From Deltaproteobacteria bacterium (GTDB taxonomy: Bacteria > Desulfobacterota > Deferrisomatia > Deferrisomatales > BM512), in NCBI GenBank assembly GCA_002869015.1, contig PKTT01000059.1, positions 1 through 48,595 on the forward strand: a stretch of 48,595 nt of DNA. Direction: 5' to 3'. Positions 36,334-45,500 of this stretch are shown in pieces; the stretch's first letter is position 1; the number at the start of each line of letters is the position of its first letter. Both the position numbers and the translations under genes were made by a program. The notes under the pieces are model-generated. The model was not told where the DNA came from, did not search any database, and saw only the letters and a list, made by a program, of their open reading frames with translations.

Positions 36334-36424
36334 GCATGTTGGCTTAGCGTAGCTTTATGCACAATATATAGATTTAATCTCCTTTAAAGCACTACATATG
36401 CTCGCAGGAAATATTTTTGCGAGT

Positions 36425-36440
36425 TGGCATTCTAATTGCT
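36425..36440 (+). promoter_or_regulatory. Sigma-54 promoter of the pilin gene
   Basis: TGGCATTCTAATTGCT matches TGGCAYr-N4-TTGCW with GG-N10-GC spacing. The transcript would start about 12-16 bases later and the ATG is at 36509. Type IV pilin genes are commonly sigma-54/PilR dependent. Confidence 0.75.
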
Positions 36441-36508
36441 TTTTAAACTCACTGACAAAGAAGCAATTTCGCAAGTTTTCTAGCTCAACACAAACAAGGA
36501 GATTCCAA

Positions 36509-36979
36509 ATGATCATCAACAGGAACAAAAAAGGCTTCACCCTTATCGAGCTCATGATCGTCGTCGCAATCCTCGGCGTTCTCGCCGCAGTCGCGATTCC
36601 CCAGTACCTCAGCTACATCGCCACCTCCAAACGCCGCGCTGCCCTCTCCAACTATGAGAACGCACAGCGCCTTACTCTTGGTGAGTACGCGCGAGTGGAC
36701 GCAGGCAACACAGCTTCTACATGCGCTGAGCTTATAGCGGAAATGAATGGCGGTGTTGCTGGCAGCGAGGTCAACTTCAACCCTTACAACCAAGCTAGAG
36801 TAGCGTTTGTTGATGGTGCCGCTCCTGCTGCTGCACCTGACGGCAATGGCGAAGTAGCTGTTGGCTGCACCGCTGGTGGTTACACAGGACTTCCCGGGCA
36901 GAGCATTGCTATTACCATTCGTTATATCGATGAGACTCCCGCTAGCGTTACCGAAACGATTACTCTCACAAAAGAGTAG
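36509..36979 (+). CDS. pilA: Type IV major pilin (PilA-like)
   Basis: A 156-aa prepilin with leader MIINRNKKG cleaved before Phe and the conserved mature N-terminus [20 protein letters not shown] (Glu5 present). The C-terminal domain is variable, with two Cys (about residues 73 and 131) that could form the D-region disulfide. It is longer than the short Geobacter conductive pilin (about 60 aa), so nanowire function is not implied. The start was chosen at ATG 36509 for AAGGAGA upstream and the leader; an upstream in-frame start at 36398 lacks it. It follows the sigma-54 promoter and ends before a strong terminator. Confidence 0.92.
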   Translation: MIINRNKKGFTLIELMIVVAILGVLAAVAIPQYLSYIATSKRRAALSNYENAQRLTLGEYARVDAGNTASTCAELIAEMNGGVAGSEVNFNPYNQARVAFVDGAAPAAAPDGNGEVAVGCTAGGYTGLPGQSIAITIRYIDETPASVTETITLTKE

Positions 36980-36999
36980 TTTTTAAAAGAGTTGAAAAA

Positions 37000-37028
37000 G
37001 AGCACCCTCAAAGGGTGCTCTTTTTTTG
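37000..37028 (+). terminator. Rho-independent terminator after the first pilin gene
   Basis: The perfect nine-base stem GAGCACCCT/AGGGTGCTC, loop CAA, is followed by eight T residues. Confidence 0.95.
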
Positions 37029-37119
37029 CCTTGATTCCAGGAAGCTATATTTTTGCTCGGCTTTGGTGTAAACTTTGGCGTTAATAAAAGAAACATTTAT
37101 CACCTGAGGAGATGCTTAT

Positions 37120-37539
37120 ATGTGGCTTAATAAGAGAGGCTTTACCCTCGTGGAATTAATGATTGTTGTAGCCATATTGGGTATTCTTGGCGCAATCGCC
37201 ATCCCTCTTTATAATGGCTACATATCAACTGCAAAGACCTCCGAGGCCAAGTCAAATCTGATTACTATATACTCCCTTGAGGAGCAGGCGTTTGCGGACA
37301 AGGGTAAATATGTAAGCGGGCTATACACGGAGAGCGAAACGTCTTTAAGCGGTGATGCCGTGCTCCCCGCTTTCAAGCCCGGGGATGCAAAAGAATTAAA
37401 TTACGATTACTCAGTTAAGGCGGTTGACGGTGATACGCCAACCTTTACCGCGGTTGCGACATTCAAACATGATACTTCCAAGTGGTTCAGTATTAATCAG
37501 GATAATGTTAAATTGGATCAGGACGGCAAGGGCTGGTAA
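37120..37539 (+). CDS. Second type IV pilin-like protein
   Basis: A 139-aa prepilin with leader MWLNKRG and mature N-terminus [20 protein letters not shown] including Glu5. The globular part differs from the first pilin and lacks the disulfide cysteines; it may be a minor pilin, a second major pilin, or a pseudopilin. The ATG is preceded by CTGAGGAGATG. It lies 140 bases after the first pilin and behind that gene's terminator, so it has its own promoter, though no clear one was seen. Confidence 0.85.
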   Translation: MWLNKRGFTLVELMIVVAILGILGAIAIPLYNGYISTAKTSEAKSNLITIYSLEEQAFADKGKYVSGLYTESETSLSGDAVLPAFKPGDAKELNYDYSVKAVDGDTPTFTAVATFKHDTSKWFSINQDNVKLDQDGKGW

Positions 37540-37556
37540 TGGTCCTTTAAGCAGCT

Positions 37557-37585
37557 TAAAGCCCCTCCTTAGAGGGGCTTTTTTA
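37557..37585. terminator. Terminator between pilin-like gene and rdgB
   Basis: The stem AAAGCCCCT/AGGGGCTTT with loop CCTT is followed by TTTTTA on the plus strand; the minus-strand rdgB converges on it. Confidence 0.9.
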
Positions 37586-37591
37586 TTTTAG

Positions 37592-38185
37592 CTATTTAAG
37601 ATGCGGAAGGATGAGCGGCAATATCGCTGATAAGGCCCTCTTTCTATGGCTAATTTTATTCTTCTCATCCATAGTGTGCTCGGCAAGTGTCCGGCGTTCG
37701 CCCTCCGGTATAAAGATAGGATCATAACCGAACCCACCATCTCCGCTGTGAGCAAGGGCTATCTCTCCATTTAGTATTCCCTCGGCCTCAACCTCAACGC
37801 CCTCCTTTGATATGAAGACCATTGAGCAGAGGAAGTGTGCCGCGCGAGCTTTCCCTTTTTGCCCGGAAAGCGCTTTCAGCAACTTCTCCATATTTGCGGC
37901 ATCTGATTTTTCTGGACCTGCGTACCTCGCTGAGTGGACCCCCGGTGCTCCGCCCAGAGCTTCCACGCAAAGCCCGGAATCGTCCGCCAACACCGCCAAA
38001 CCGGAGGCTGCATGCAGGGTGCTGGCCTTCTTCCTGGCGTTTGCGATGAAGGTATTCCCATCCTCAACAACCTCTATTGGTTCTTCAAGGTCTCCAAGCC
38101 CAAGAACTTTGACGCCTTCACCCTCGAGAAGGGCGGCAACCTCGCGCAGCTTGCCTGCGTTTGCGGTCGCGAAGAGGAGCTCCAT
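37592..38185 (-). CDS. rdgB: XTP/dITP diphosphatase (RdgB/HAM1)
   Basis: A 197-aa house-cleaning nucleotidase with the N-terminal FATANAGKLREV, catalytic ADDSGLCVEALGGAPGVHSA region, GFGYDPIFIP and C-terminal KNKISHRKRAL. It removes deaminated purine nucleotides from the pool. Its start overlaps the rph stop by one base, forming the well known rph-rdgB pair. Confidence 0.96.
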   Translation of the reverse strand: MELLFATANAGKLREVAALLEGEGVKVLGLGDLEEPIEVVEDGNTFIANARKKASTLHAASGLAVLADDSGLCVEALGGAPGVHSARYAGPEKSDAANMEKLLKALSGQKGKARAAHFLCSMVFISKEGVEVEAEGILNGEIALAHSGDGGFGYDPIFIPEGERRTLAEHTMDEKNKISHRKRALSAILPLILPHLK

Positions 38186-38913
38186 CAGTTTAAAATCTCC
38201 TTCTGGAGAGCGATCAATGATTTAATCCCACTTTCAGCAAGGTCCAGCATCTTATCCATATCGCCCCTAGAGAAAGGGCGGTCTTCCCCGGTCCCCTGAA
38301 TCTCCACTATTCCACCGCTCGCGGTCATGACCACGTTAAGGTCAACGAGGGCTTTTGAGTCCTCTTCATAGCAAAGGTCGAGGAGCGCTTTTCCGCCCAT
38401 CAAACCAACTGAGACCGCCGCGACCGGCTCTGCGATCTCCGCCGTGGAGAGGCGGTTTTTCTTTACCAGCGTCTTTAGCGCCTCCATGAGGGCTATATAT
38501 CCTCCTGTGATAGAGGCTACCCGTGTTCCCCCGTCAGCCTGGAGCACATCGCAGTCAATGCGGATAGTTTGCTCTCCCAATAGGGACATATCCGTTACAC
38601 TCCTAAGCGAGCGGCCTATCAACCGCTGTATTTCGAGAGTTCGCCCACCCTGCTTACCCTTAGCCGCTTCGCGAACATTTCTCGATGAAGTTGCCCTTGG
38701 CAGCATTCCGTACTCGGCGGTAATCCAGCCGCCCCCGGTATTTTTTAGAAATGGCGGAACGCCATCTTCCACCGATGCAGCACAGAGCACGTGAGTATTT
38801 CCAAACTTTATAAGCGCCGAACCCTCGGCATACTTGAGCGGGTTTTTTTCTACAGTAATCTCTCTCAGCTGGTCCGCGTCGCGGCCGTCAATCCTCATAT
38901 ATCCATTCTCCAT
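38185..38913 (-). CDS. rph: Ribonuclease PH
   Basis: A 242-aa phosphorolytic 3'-exoribonuclease for tRNA 3' ends. The start [16 protein letters not shown], the [16 protein letters not shown] block and the [15 protein letters not shown] motif are those of RNase PH. It overlaps rdgB and the amidase-like gene by single bases, so all three form one minus-strand operon led by the amidase-like gene. Confidence 0.96.
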   Translation of the reverse strand: MENGYMRIDGRDADQLREITVEKNPLKYAEGSALIKFGNTHVLCAASVEDGVPPFLKNTGGGWITAEYGMLPRATSSRNVREAAKGKQGGRTLEIQRLIGRSLRSVTDMSLLGEQTIRIDCDVLQADGGTRVASITGGYIALMEALKTLVKKNRLSTAEIAEPVAAVSVGLMGGKALLDLCYEEDSKALVDLNVVMTASGGIVEIQGTGEDRPFSRGDMDKMLDLAESGIKSLIALQKEILN

Positions 38914-39926
38914 TACTCTCTCCCTTTGGAGAGGTATTCGTCTATAGCCCTGAAGAGGGTTTCGACTAGCATTTTTTTGTCTGCTTCATTTGTGAAGAGG
39001 TCAGCCTCCTGGGGCCATGAGATGTTACCCACGTATAGTGTTGCAGCGGGAACGTTTAGCGCTGATAGCAGCGGGCTGCTTACCGGCAATATGCCTCTGT
39101 CCATCACCGCAAGTGAGGAGGCCAGAGCCCTTTCCAATATTTCTGCCCATAGATGGCTTTGCTCATAAAGGGCCGCTTGTCCGCCTCTCCATGCGTTTGG
39201 GCTTGTGCCCTCCTTGGGCGGCGCAGGGTAGAATATTTCAAAACCCCTGGCCTCCCTGCGCTCTTCGCCAATTAAATCAATTCGAAGAAACAGGTCTGCC
39301 TCTCTGCGGTTGGCGATGGTTGCACGATCCAAAGCGGATTTATTTTCATCACCATCTCTTGTAAGGAGAACCAAATATCCGCCCTCTCCCAGCCGCTCGG
39401 CCAAGGAGCGTGCCAGAGAGAGTGTGAGTGCTTTCGCCTCCTGAGGTTTGTAGCCTTTAGGGCCGGAGCTTGACCCCCCATACGCCGGATCAATAACAAC
39501 CACCAAGCCACGCTCCTCTCGGCTTATTGAGGTTGTAAGCTCCCTTTGGATTATAGCTTGGGCTGTGTCGCGTATGAAATCCTCTGAAACTAGGAGTTTG
39601 CCCTCAAAGAAGATAGGTGGATGTTTAACCTCCAGAGGGCGCCCGTCCACCATGGTGTAAGGCGCCTCACCGCTTATTGCTCCCCACCTTTGACCATCGC
39701 TGAAATTTAGCCTGCCCTCCTCTGGGATGAACTCTACCCTTTCAAGGAAGGGCTCAAAAAGTTTTGTTGCGTCATACCACGAAATGCCGCCTACCTGGGC
39801 TGCCGGCTCAAGTGCCAGCGGCTCCAGGCCAGGGGCCGTAACGGTCAGGGTAGATGAGCCGTTAGCATTCACTGCGACAAATATTAGCAACAGCAGTGTA
39901 TTGAGGAGTTTAGCAATACGCGTCAT
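38913..39926 (-). CDS. Amidase_3-like protein without catalytic residues (pseudoenzyme)
   Basis: A 337-aa exported protein with a signal peptide ending near NANG (22). The C-terminal half follows the N-acetylmuramoyl-L-alanine amidase (Amidase_3/AmiC) template: [54 protein letters not shown] and [12 protein letters not shown]. Functional enzymes have DPGHGG..D.G, then SIHAN, and an ELGF-like Glu; here the first His is Tyr, the second is in RIDL, and the last Glu is missing (YVGNISW). The Zn site is therefore gone. It may act as a regulator or structural binder of peptidoglycan rather than cleave it. The N-terminal part is not assigned, perhaps an AMIN-like region. It leads the operon with rph and rdgB. 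Confidence 0.8.
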   Translation of the reverse strand: MTRIAKLLNTLLLLIFVAVNANGSSTLTVTAPGLEPLALEPAAQVGGISWYDATKLFEPFLERVEFIPEEGRLNFSDGQRWGAISGEAPYTMVDGRPLEVKHPPIFFEGKLLVSEDFIRDTAQAIIQRELTTSISREERGLVVVIDPAYGGSSSGPKGYKPQEAKALTLSLARSLAERLGEGGYLVLLTRDGDENKSALDRATIANRREADLFLRIDLIGEERREARGFEIFYPAPPKEGTSPNAWRGGQAALYEQSHLWAEILERALASSLAVMDRGILPVSSPLLSALNVPAATLYVGNISWPQEADLFTNEADKKMLVETLFRAIDEYLSKGRE

Positions 39927-40009
39927 GACTTTTCCTGTTACCCTGTTAAGTGTGGAGTGAAGATTATCCCAGCGTTAAAAGGGGTGTCAATCAAGGGAGC
40001 GTAAGTAAG

Positions 40010-40549
40010 ATGCTTTTTAAGCTTAAAGGGAAAAGCCCCAAGTTGGGTGAGGGGGTCTTCGTTGCCCCTGGAGCGACAGTTTTAGGCGATGTTGAGATAG
40101 GAAAAAACTCCTCCATCTGGTTTGGCGCTGTGGTGAGGGGTGACGTTAATTACATACGCATCGGCGAGAGGGTCAATGTACAGGATCTGGCAACCCTCCA
40201 CTGTACGGCGGAGTTATTCCCCCTCACTATTGGTGATGATGTTTCAATCGGGCATAACGCGGTAGTACACGGCTGTACCATAGGCGATATGTGCCTTGTC
40301 GGTATTGGAGCGAGGGTTCTTGACGGCGCCGTAGTCGGGGAACGTTCAATTGTGGCGGCGGGCTCGGTTGTCCCGGAAGGAAAGGTCTTTCCCCCTGGCT
40401 CATTATTGATGGGAGCGCCTGCAAAAAGGGTTCGTGAAGTCGGTGAAAAGGAGCTTTCGCGCATCACTTATACCCGGGATAGCTACCTTGAGTTGTCGCG
40501 GGAATATCTCGCCGACCCAGAGTTTGACTTTAATGGTGATGGTGCTTAA
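40010..40549 (+). CDS. Gamma-carbonic anhydrase family protein
   Basis: A 179-aa left-handed beta-helix trimer protein with hexapeptide repeats. The metal ligands His64, His82 and His87 are present in TLHCT, SIGHNAVVHGC, and the RGD of VVRGDVNYIRIG is conserved. It likely binds zinc or iron and may hydrate CO2; many family members are inactive or have other roles. ATG at 40010 was chosen for AAGGGAGCG upstream; the earlier ATG at 39950 overlaps the divergent amidase promoter. Confidence 0.88.
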   Translation: MLFKLKGKSPKLGEGVFVAPGATVLGDVEIGKNSSIWFGAVVRGDVNYIRIGERVNVQDLATLHCTAELFPLTIGDDVSIGHNAVVHGCTIGDMCLVGIGARVLDGAVVGERSIVAAGSVVPEGKVFPPGSLLMGAPAKRVREVGEKELSRITYTRDSYLELSREYLADPEFDFNGDGA

Positions 40550-40551
40550 CT

Positions 40552-40578
40552 TCTCGATATAAATAATGTTAATCGAGA
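40552..40578. promoter_or_regulatory. Inverted repeat TCTCGAT-N13-ATCGAGA upstream of dnaJ
   Basis: A perfect seven-base inverted repeat with a 13-base AT-rich spacer lies directly before dnaJ; the right arm overlaps the GAGAGG ribosome site. The HspR-like MerR regulator encoded just after dnaJ is the obvious candidate to bind here, in analogy with HAIR (CTTGAGT-N7-ACTCAAG) elements, though the sequence differs. Confidence 0.45.
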
Positions 40579-40585
40579 GGAACAA

Positions 40586-41620
40586 ATGGCTCGTAAGGAC
40601 TTTTACAAGACGCTTGGCGTTTCAAAAGACGCAACTGAAGATGAGATAAAGCGCGCCTATCGCAAACTGGCAAGAAAGTACCACCCTGACGTAAACCCCG
40701 GCGATAAGGCCAGCGAGGAAAAATTTAAAGAGATCTCCGAGGCACACGAAGTTCTCACTGACAAGGAAAAGCGAGCCCAATATGACCAATTTGGAGATTC
40801 TCCATTTGGTGGTGGAGGGCAGCAATCCTGGGGCGGTGGTGGCTACAATGCCGGCGGTTTTGACTTTGGGGATATATTCGGCAACATTTTTGGTCAAGGG
40901 GGCGGCCAGCCCCGTGGGCCTCGCAAGGGCGCCGACCTTGAATATGAGCTGGAGGTATCATTTACCGAGGCGATCCTTGGTGCCCAAAAGGAGATATCGG
41001 TACGCCGAAACGCAAGCTGCGCATCATGCGGGGGGAGCGGTCACGAACCCTCGGGAGGTGGGCAGCGTTGTCCACAATGTCAGGGCAGCGGCCGCGTATC
41101 GATGAAGCTTGGCCCAATGACCAGCCAGCAGCCATGCCCAAGCTGCGGAGGTACCGGCAGAGCGCAAGGCCCAACCTGCAAGGGTTGTGGAGGCTCCGGC
41201 AAGACACCCAAGAGTGAGAGGCTGAGGGTCAAGATTCCCCCGGGCGTTGAAACTGGTTCGAAGGTCAGAATCGCAGGTAAGGGAGAGGGTGGAGCAGCTG
41301 GGGATGGCGATATGCTGATACGTATAAAGGTCGCGCCCGACAGCCGCTTTAGCCGCCAAGGTAACGATATAGTGGCTGAGGTAGAGGTGCCCCTGGCCGA
41401 TGCCCTCCTCGGGGGACATACTTTGGTGCCCACTCTGACTGAACAGGTTAAGATGAAAATTCCTGCCGGTACCCAGAATGGGCAACGCTTTAGAATCAAG
41501 GGCAAGGGCGTTCCGGGCAAGGGTGATCTTTTTGCATCTATAAAAGTAAAAGTTCCAAAGAATTTATCTGCCAAGGCCAAGGAGACCCTCGAATCATTGA
41601 GAGATGAGCTTAAAGGGTGA
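40586..41620 (+). CDS. dnaJ: Chaperone DnaJ (type I Hsp40)
   Basis: A 344-aa co-chaperone. The J domain has HPD at 33-35, followed by a Gly/Phe linker (GGGGQQSWGGGG). The zinc-finger region holds four CxxCxGxG repeats: CASCGGSG, CPQCQGSG, CPSCGGTG, CKGCGGSG. The C-terminal substrate domains follow. It activates DnaK, which is not in this window. It is three bases from the MerR regulator and behind a palindrome. Confidence 0.95.
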   Translation: MARKDFYKTLGVSKDATEDEIKRAYRKLARKYHPDVNPGDKASEEKFKEISEAHEVLTDKEKRAQYDQFGDSPFGGGGQQSWGGGGYNAGGFDFGDIFGNIFGQGGGQPRGPRKGADLEYELEVSFTEAILGAQKEISVRRNASCASCGGSGHEPSGGGQRCPQCQGSGRVSMKLGPMTSQQPCPSCGGTGRAQGPTCKGCGGSGKTPKSERLRVKIPPGVETGSKVRIAGKGEGGAAGDGDMLIRIKVAPDSRFSRQGNDIVAEVEVPLADALLGGHTLVPTLTEQVKMKIPAGTQNGQRFRIKGKGVPGKGDLFASIKVKVPKNLSAKAKETLESLRDELKG

Positions 41621-41623
41621 AAA

Positions 41624-42001
41624 ATGTCTTTAAGAAGAGAGCTTATACACGTATCTGATCTCCTCAACCGCGCTTCAATTTCGCGCAGAACGCTAGGCAT
41701 TTACCGTAAGTTCGGAATCGTAGAGCCTGTTATGAGAGAGAGAGGCCGACCGCTCTTTGCAGTCGAAGCGGTGGAGACTATTGAGCGGATAACTCGTTTG
41801 AGAAATGATTTAGGGGTTAATATAGCCGGTGCGCAGGTTATCCTTGAGATGAGACGCAAGATAGAAGACCTTCAGGGGAGCCTTAAAGAGGTGGTGGAGT
41901 TCGTGCATGAAAACCTTGGGGAAGAGCTTGAGCGGTGCAGACGCTGCGAGCCAAAACCACCGGTGCCGAAGCCTCTTTACAGGCCTCCACAGAAGAGTTG
42001 A
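41624..42001 (+). CDS. MerR-family, HspR-like heat-shock regulator
   Basis: A 125-aa MerR-type protein. The helix-turn-helix at the N-terminus (LIHVSDLLNRASISRRTLGIYRK; about 8-30) precedes a coiled coil with DLGVNIAGAQVILEMRRKI (about 61-79), closely like HspR's 'DLGVNLAGVEVIL'. The C-terminus ends in a CRRC and a Pro-rich tail. HspR represses chaperone operons and uses DnaK as co-repressor. Its coupling to dnaJ and the repeat in front of dnaJ suggest autoregulation. Confidence 0.8.
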   Translation: MSLRRELIHVSDLLNRASISRRTLGIYRKFGIVEPVMRERGRPLFAVEAVETIERITRLRNDLGVNIAGAQVILEMRRKIEDLQGSLKEVVEFVHENLGEELERCRRCEPKPPVPKPLYRPPQKS

Positions 42002-42028
42002 TGTTGTAAATAAAAGTCGGGGGGCTAG

Positions 42029-44425
42029 ATGGTACAACTGGGGGGAATCCTGGCGCTTTGCGCTGGGGTTTTATTTATGCGTTCATTTCCAATGGCGCTG
42101 CTGCTCGCCCTCTCTGCAGCCCTTGTCCTTAACTTCTCACAAAAAACACGTGGGCATCTGCCGACAGTAAATGCCGCCTTTCTACTTCTTCTAACCGCTG
42201 GATATATAGCCAGCATTCCCCTTCCGGTTCAAAACCTGCCTCTTCAGGAGGTATCAAGGGTCTGCGGGAGTGTTGCTGAAGACCCAACAAGTAGGGAGGG
42301 TGGCTATAGTGTCCTTGTAGAGGTGACAGGGAGCGCAAAGCCTCCTCCGCTCTCTCCCTGGGAGGAAGCACGGGGACGAGTGTTGTTGTCAATCGATGGA
42401 TTCCCCGACCCCCGACCCTATAAAGGCGACACAGCCTATTTCAGGAGCAACCTCAGAGCGCCGCAGGGTTTTATAAACCCAGGCGCAGAGTGGTACGAAG
42501 AGTACCTTTGGCGAAAGAGGGTCTTCCGGCGAGCTTTTGCCAGCTTTCCAGGCGAGGTTTTCTTTTCACCTCCGCTAGAGGGCGGCAGCTTCCTTTTAGC
42601 CTTAAGGAATTGCCTTACTGAGGCAATAGTAAATAGCACGGGAAATGAGACAGGTGGCGTATTGGCAGCAATTACAACCGGCGACAAGTCCCGTCTTTCG
42701 CCACAGGTTAAAGAGCTTTTTCGTAATTCTGGAACAGGCCATCTGCTTGCCGTATCCGCTCTGCATCTTGGCATAGTCGCATTTGCTGTGCGCGCTATTT
42801 TCTTCTTTATTTGGGTACGCTTTCCCGGATTGGCGCTCCGTATTCCCGCGGGTGTTGCTGCTCCAATTGCCACCCTGCCATTTATACTTGGCTACCTAGC
42901 CTTGACCGGCTTTCATACCTCAACGATGCGGGCAGCGGTTATGATATCCCTCCTGCTCTTGGCAAATCTTATCTCTCGGCGAGTGTCTTATCCCGCGCTT
43001 CTCGCCTCTGCCGTTTTGATACTTGCTATTCTTTCGCCAATGGTTTTATTGAGCCCTTCGCTTCACCTCTCCGTCGCCGCCATATTAGGTTTATTCTGGG
43101 TTCTCCCGGCCTTTAATCGAAAAAAAGAAGTGCCTGAGACGCCCTTTCCACTGGTGGAATCTACTTTGGCTTTGCTTTTTGGTAGAGGATTAAAATGGTT
43201 CGTAAGGTTAGCCAAAGTAAGCGTCGCCGCATCTATCGCTACATTTCCAATTTCCGCTTACCACTTTGGTGAGGTTAGCTACCTGGGAGTATTTGTAAAT
43301 CCTATAGCAGTACCCGTTATCTGCTTTTTTTCGTTGCCGCTCTCGTTGGCGGGAGCCTCCATATATCCTCTATGGGAGAGCGGGGCTGTCTTTTTTTGGA
43401 AGCTCGCCGGCGGCGGAGCAGCTTTTGTAATTTATTTTGAGCGGCTTTTGGAGGGGTGGGGTATAAGCAAAATTGCCTCCGCGGGTAACATCTCTTTACT
43501 CGCCGGACAGATGCTGGCGGTCTTTCTTATTCCATACATAGCGGGAGTTAGGCGCATTAAGCGCTTGTTGCTCACCATATTGCTTTCGGCAGGTATGATT
43601 GCCTGGGGTATCTTTGGCGAGTCCATCCTTATAAATTTTAGTGATGAGGCCAGCTTATATGCTTTGGACGTAGGAAGGGGGCAGTCGGTTTTGCTGCAAC
43701 TGCCTTCAGAGGGTTTTGCGCCGCCTTTTTGGGTCTTGGTTGATGGCGGTGGTATACCTGCGACTGATTTTGATTTAGGTGAGCTGGTCGTTTCACCGGC
43801 GCTGGACGCGTTGGGGTGTAAGGCTTTGGAGATAGTTGTTTCAACGCACCCACATCCCGACCATCTGCTTGGATTAACATCTGTCGTTAAAAATTTCAGA
43901 CCCAAAAGGCTTTTTCTCCCCCAGCTGTTCAAGGGGGACCAGCGATATGAAGCGCTTTTGGTCGCAGCTGATAAAGCTGGTACGTCGGTAGAGTGGCGGG
44001 CTCCCAATGAGGTTGTCGAAAATTACAATTGGGGAACAATGAAGACTTTTGGTGGAGAAGGGCCGGGAGAAAATGACAGCTCATTAGCTGTTTTCTTTGA
44101 GGTCGGAGAGAGCAGGGTACTAATTCCAGGCGATTTGGAGATACCGGGGCAATCCTCTCTTCTGAGGCGAGGACTAGTCACCCCCGTCGATATTATGGTT
44201 GCGCCGCACCATGGCTCAGCGGATGCAGTTGAGCCCGGTTTTTTCAAACGCCTTTCACCAGGGCTAATCATCTCCTCATCGGGTGCCGGTACCGGGCTGC
44301 CCTCAGAGGCGCTACGCAGGGTTTCCGAGTCTGCTGGGTCAAGGTTGGTGACGACGGCTGAATCGGGAGCCGTTAAAGTTGAAATCTGCCGGGGAGAAGT
44401 GTATTTTAGCGCCTCCTCTCGTTGA
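42029..44425 (+). CDS. comEC: ComEC/Rec2 family DNA-internalization protein
   Basis: A 798-aa membrane protein. An N-terminal DUF4131/OB-like extracytoplasmic part, the Competence transmembrane domain (GTGHLLAVSALHLGI near 230-245, then several helices) and a C-terminal metallo-beta-lactamase domain (ALDVGRGQSVLLQL near 548-561, and STHPHPDHLLGL near 605-616, later APHHGS). It transports single-stranded DNA in natural competence. The start is ATG with GGGGGG upstream. The window also has type IV pilin genes, another competence component. Confidence 0.93.
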   Translation: MVQLGGILALCAGVLFMRSFPMALLLALSAALVLNFSQKTRGHLPTVNAAFLLLLTAGYIASIPLPVQNLPLQEVSRVCGSVAEDPTSREGGYSVLVEVTGSAKPPPLSPWEEARGRVLLSIDGFPDPRPYKGDTAYFRSNLRAPQGFINPGAEWYEEYLWRKRVFRRAFASFPGEVFFSPPLEGGSFLLALRNCLTEAIVNSTGNETGGVLAAITTGDKSRLSPQVKELFRNSGTGHLLAVSALHLGIVAFAVRAIFFFIWVRFPGLALRIPAGVAAPIATLPFILGYLALTGFHTSTMRAAVMISLLLLANLISRRVSYPALLASAVLILAILSPMVLLSPSLHLSVAAILGLFWVLPAFNRKKEVPETPFPLVESTLALLFGRGLKWFVRLAKVSVAASIATFPISAYHFGEVSYLGVFVNPIAVPVICFFSLPLSLAGASIYPLWESGAVFFWKLAGGGAAFVIYFERLLEGWGISKIASAGNISLLAGQMLAVFLIPYIAGVRRIKRLLLTILLSAGMIAWGIFGESILINFSDEASLYALDVGRGQSVLLQLPSEGFAPPFWVLVDGGGIPATDFDLGELVVSPALDALGCKALEIVVSTHPHPDHLLGLTSVVKNFRPKRLFLPQLFKGDQRYEALLVAADKAGTSVEWRAPNEVVENYNWGTMKTFGGEGPGENDSSLAVFFEVGESRVLIPGDLEIPGQSSLLRRGLVTPVDIMVAPHHGSADAVEPGFFKRLSPGLIISSSGAGTGLPSEALRRVSESAGSRLVTTAESGAVKVEICRGEVYFSASSR

Positions 44426-44492
44426 AAAAACACCACCCGATGTGATACGCTCAATTAATTAATGTTTACTTGCCGACGGGGATAACTCCAAA

Positions 44493-45500
44493 GTGAAAGA
44501 CACTGAACGCGAGCTGTACCTCTATAAATTGACCGAGGGCCTCGCTTCGTTTGAGAGTACCGCCTTGCTTGACGAAGAGGCGCTGAAGATCTTCGTCGAT
44601 CTTTTTAGCGCAGCAGGGGGAATCTGCGTGGTGCGTTCGACCTTTACGCAGCCAATGACCTTTGCATCCCAGATAAATGTAAATGTTTCTGAAGATGTTC
44701 AGCAGGATTGGATAGAGCTTTCACTAAAAAAAGGCCTGTCGGAGATCAACTCCATCAAGACTTTATCGGGTGATAAGTTCAATGATTTTTTTGGAAAACT
44801 CCTTCCGGATAACTTTAACAAGGCGCTGCTGGTGCCCCTGCACAATGGTGGAGAAAATTTCGGTATTGCGATACTCCTTGGGGATGTTGAGGGAGGCGAA
44901 ATCACCTTTGACAGTGAAGAGGCAGAATTCGTATCCGGGCGGGTAGCGATAGCTTTCAAGATAGCTTTGCGATATCAGGAAGCCCTTGGCCTGGCATATA
45001 TAGATTCCCTTACAGACCTTTATAACTCCAGGTATCTACCTGTAATTTTGGATCGAAGACTTCAGGATGCCCGTAAAAACTCTCAACCGCTGAGCCTGCT
45101 CTTTCTCGACATGGACAACTTCCGGGAGGTCAATAATGAGCATGGGCACCAGGCGGGGGGCAAGGCCCTCATAGAGGTCGGCTGGATACTTGAGCGGCAC
45201 GTAAGGGCAGAGGATACAGTCATACGTTATGGCGGCGATGAGTATACGGTGGTTCTCCCTGCCGCGTCCCTCGAGAGCGCAAAGGAAATCGCCGAACGTA
45301 TACGGGTGGCGATTCATGACCACATCTTCCTAAGGCGGGAGGGGCAAGAGGTGCATTTAACCGCCAGTATCGGTGTTGCCAATTATCCAGCGGATGCCGA
45401 TACACCGGAAGCGCTCCTGCACTTGGCCGATCAGGCTATGTACCGGGGCAAAGAGACCACGCGAAACGCGGTCTATTCAGCTGCAAAAAACGGAAAATAG
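44493..45500 (+). CDS. GAF-GGDEF diguanylate cyclase
   Basis: A soluble 335-aa protein. A GAF-like sensor is at about 20-160. The GGDEF domain (about 165-330) starts with DSLTDLYNSR and has the active-site GGDEY at 247-251, a common variant, plus an intact inhibitory I-site R238-x-x-D241. It should make c-di-GMP and be feedback inhibited. GTG start (44493) after GACGGGGATA. It is directly followed by hisS with no gap, perhaps cotranscribed. The PilZ protein at 15.1 kb is a possible effector. Confidence 0.9.
   Translation: MKDTERELYLYKLTEGLASFESTALLDEEALKIFVDLFSAAGGICVVRSTFTQPMTFASQINVNVSEDVQQDWIELSLKKGLSEINSIKTLSGDKFNDFFGKLLPDNFNKALLVPLHNGGENFGIAILLGDVEGGEITFDSEEAEFVSGRVAIAFKIALRYQEALGLAYIDSLTDLYNSRYLPVILDRRLQDARKNSQPLSLLFLDMDNFREVNNEHGHQAGGKALIEVGWILERHVRAEDTVIRYGGDEYTVVLPAASLESAKEIAERIRVAIHDHIFLRREGQEVHLTASIGVANYPADADTPEALLHLADQAMYRGKETTRNAVYSAAKNGK

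Noticed and set aside
36344-36356. GGCTTAGCGTAGC as an alternative sigma-54 promoter of the pilin
   Set aside because: The GG to GC spacing is 9 rather than 10 bases, and a better element with correct spacing lies at 36425.
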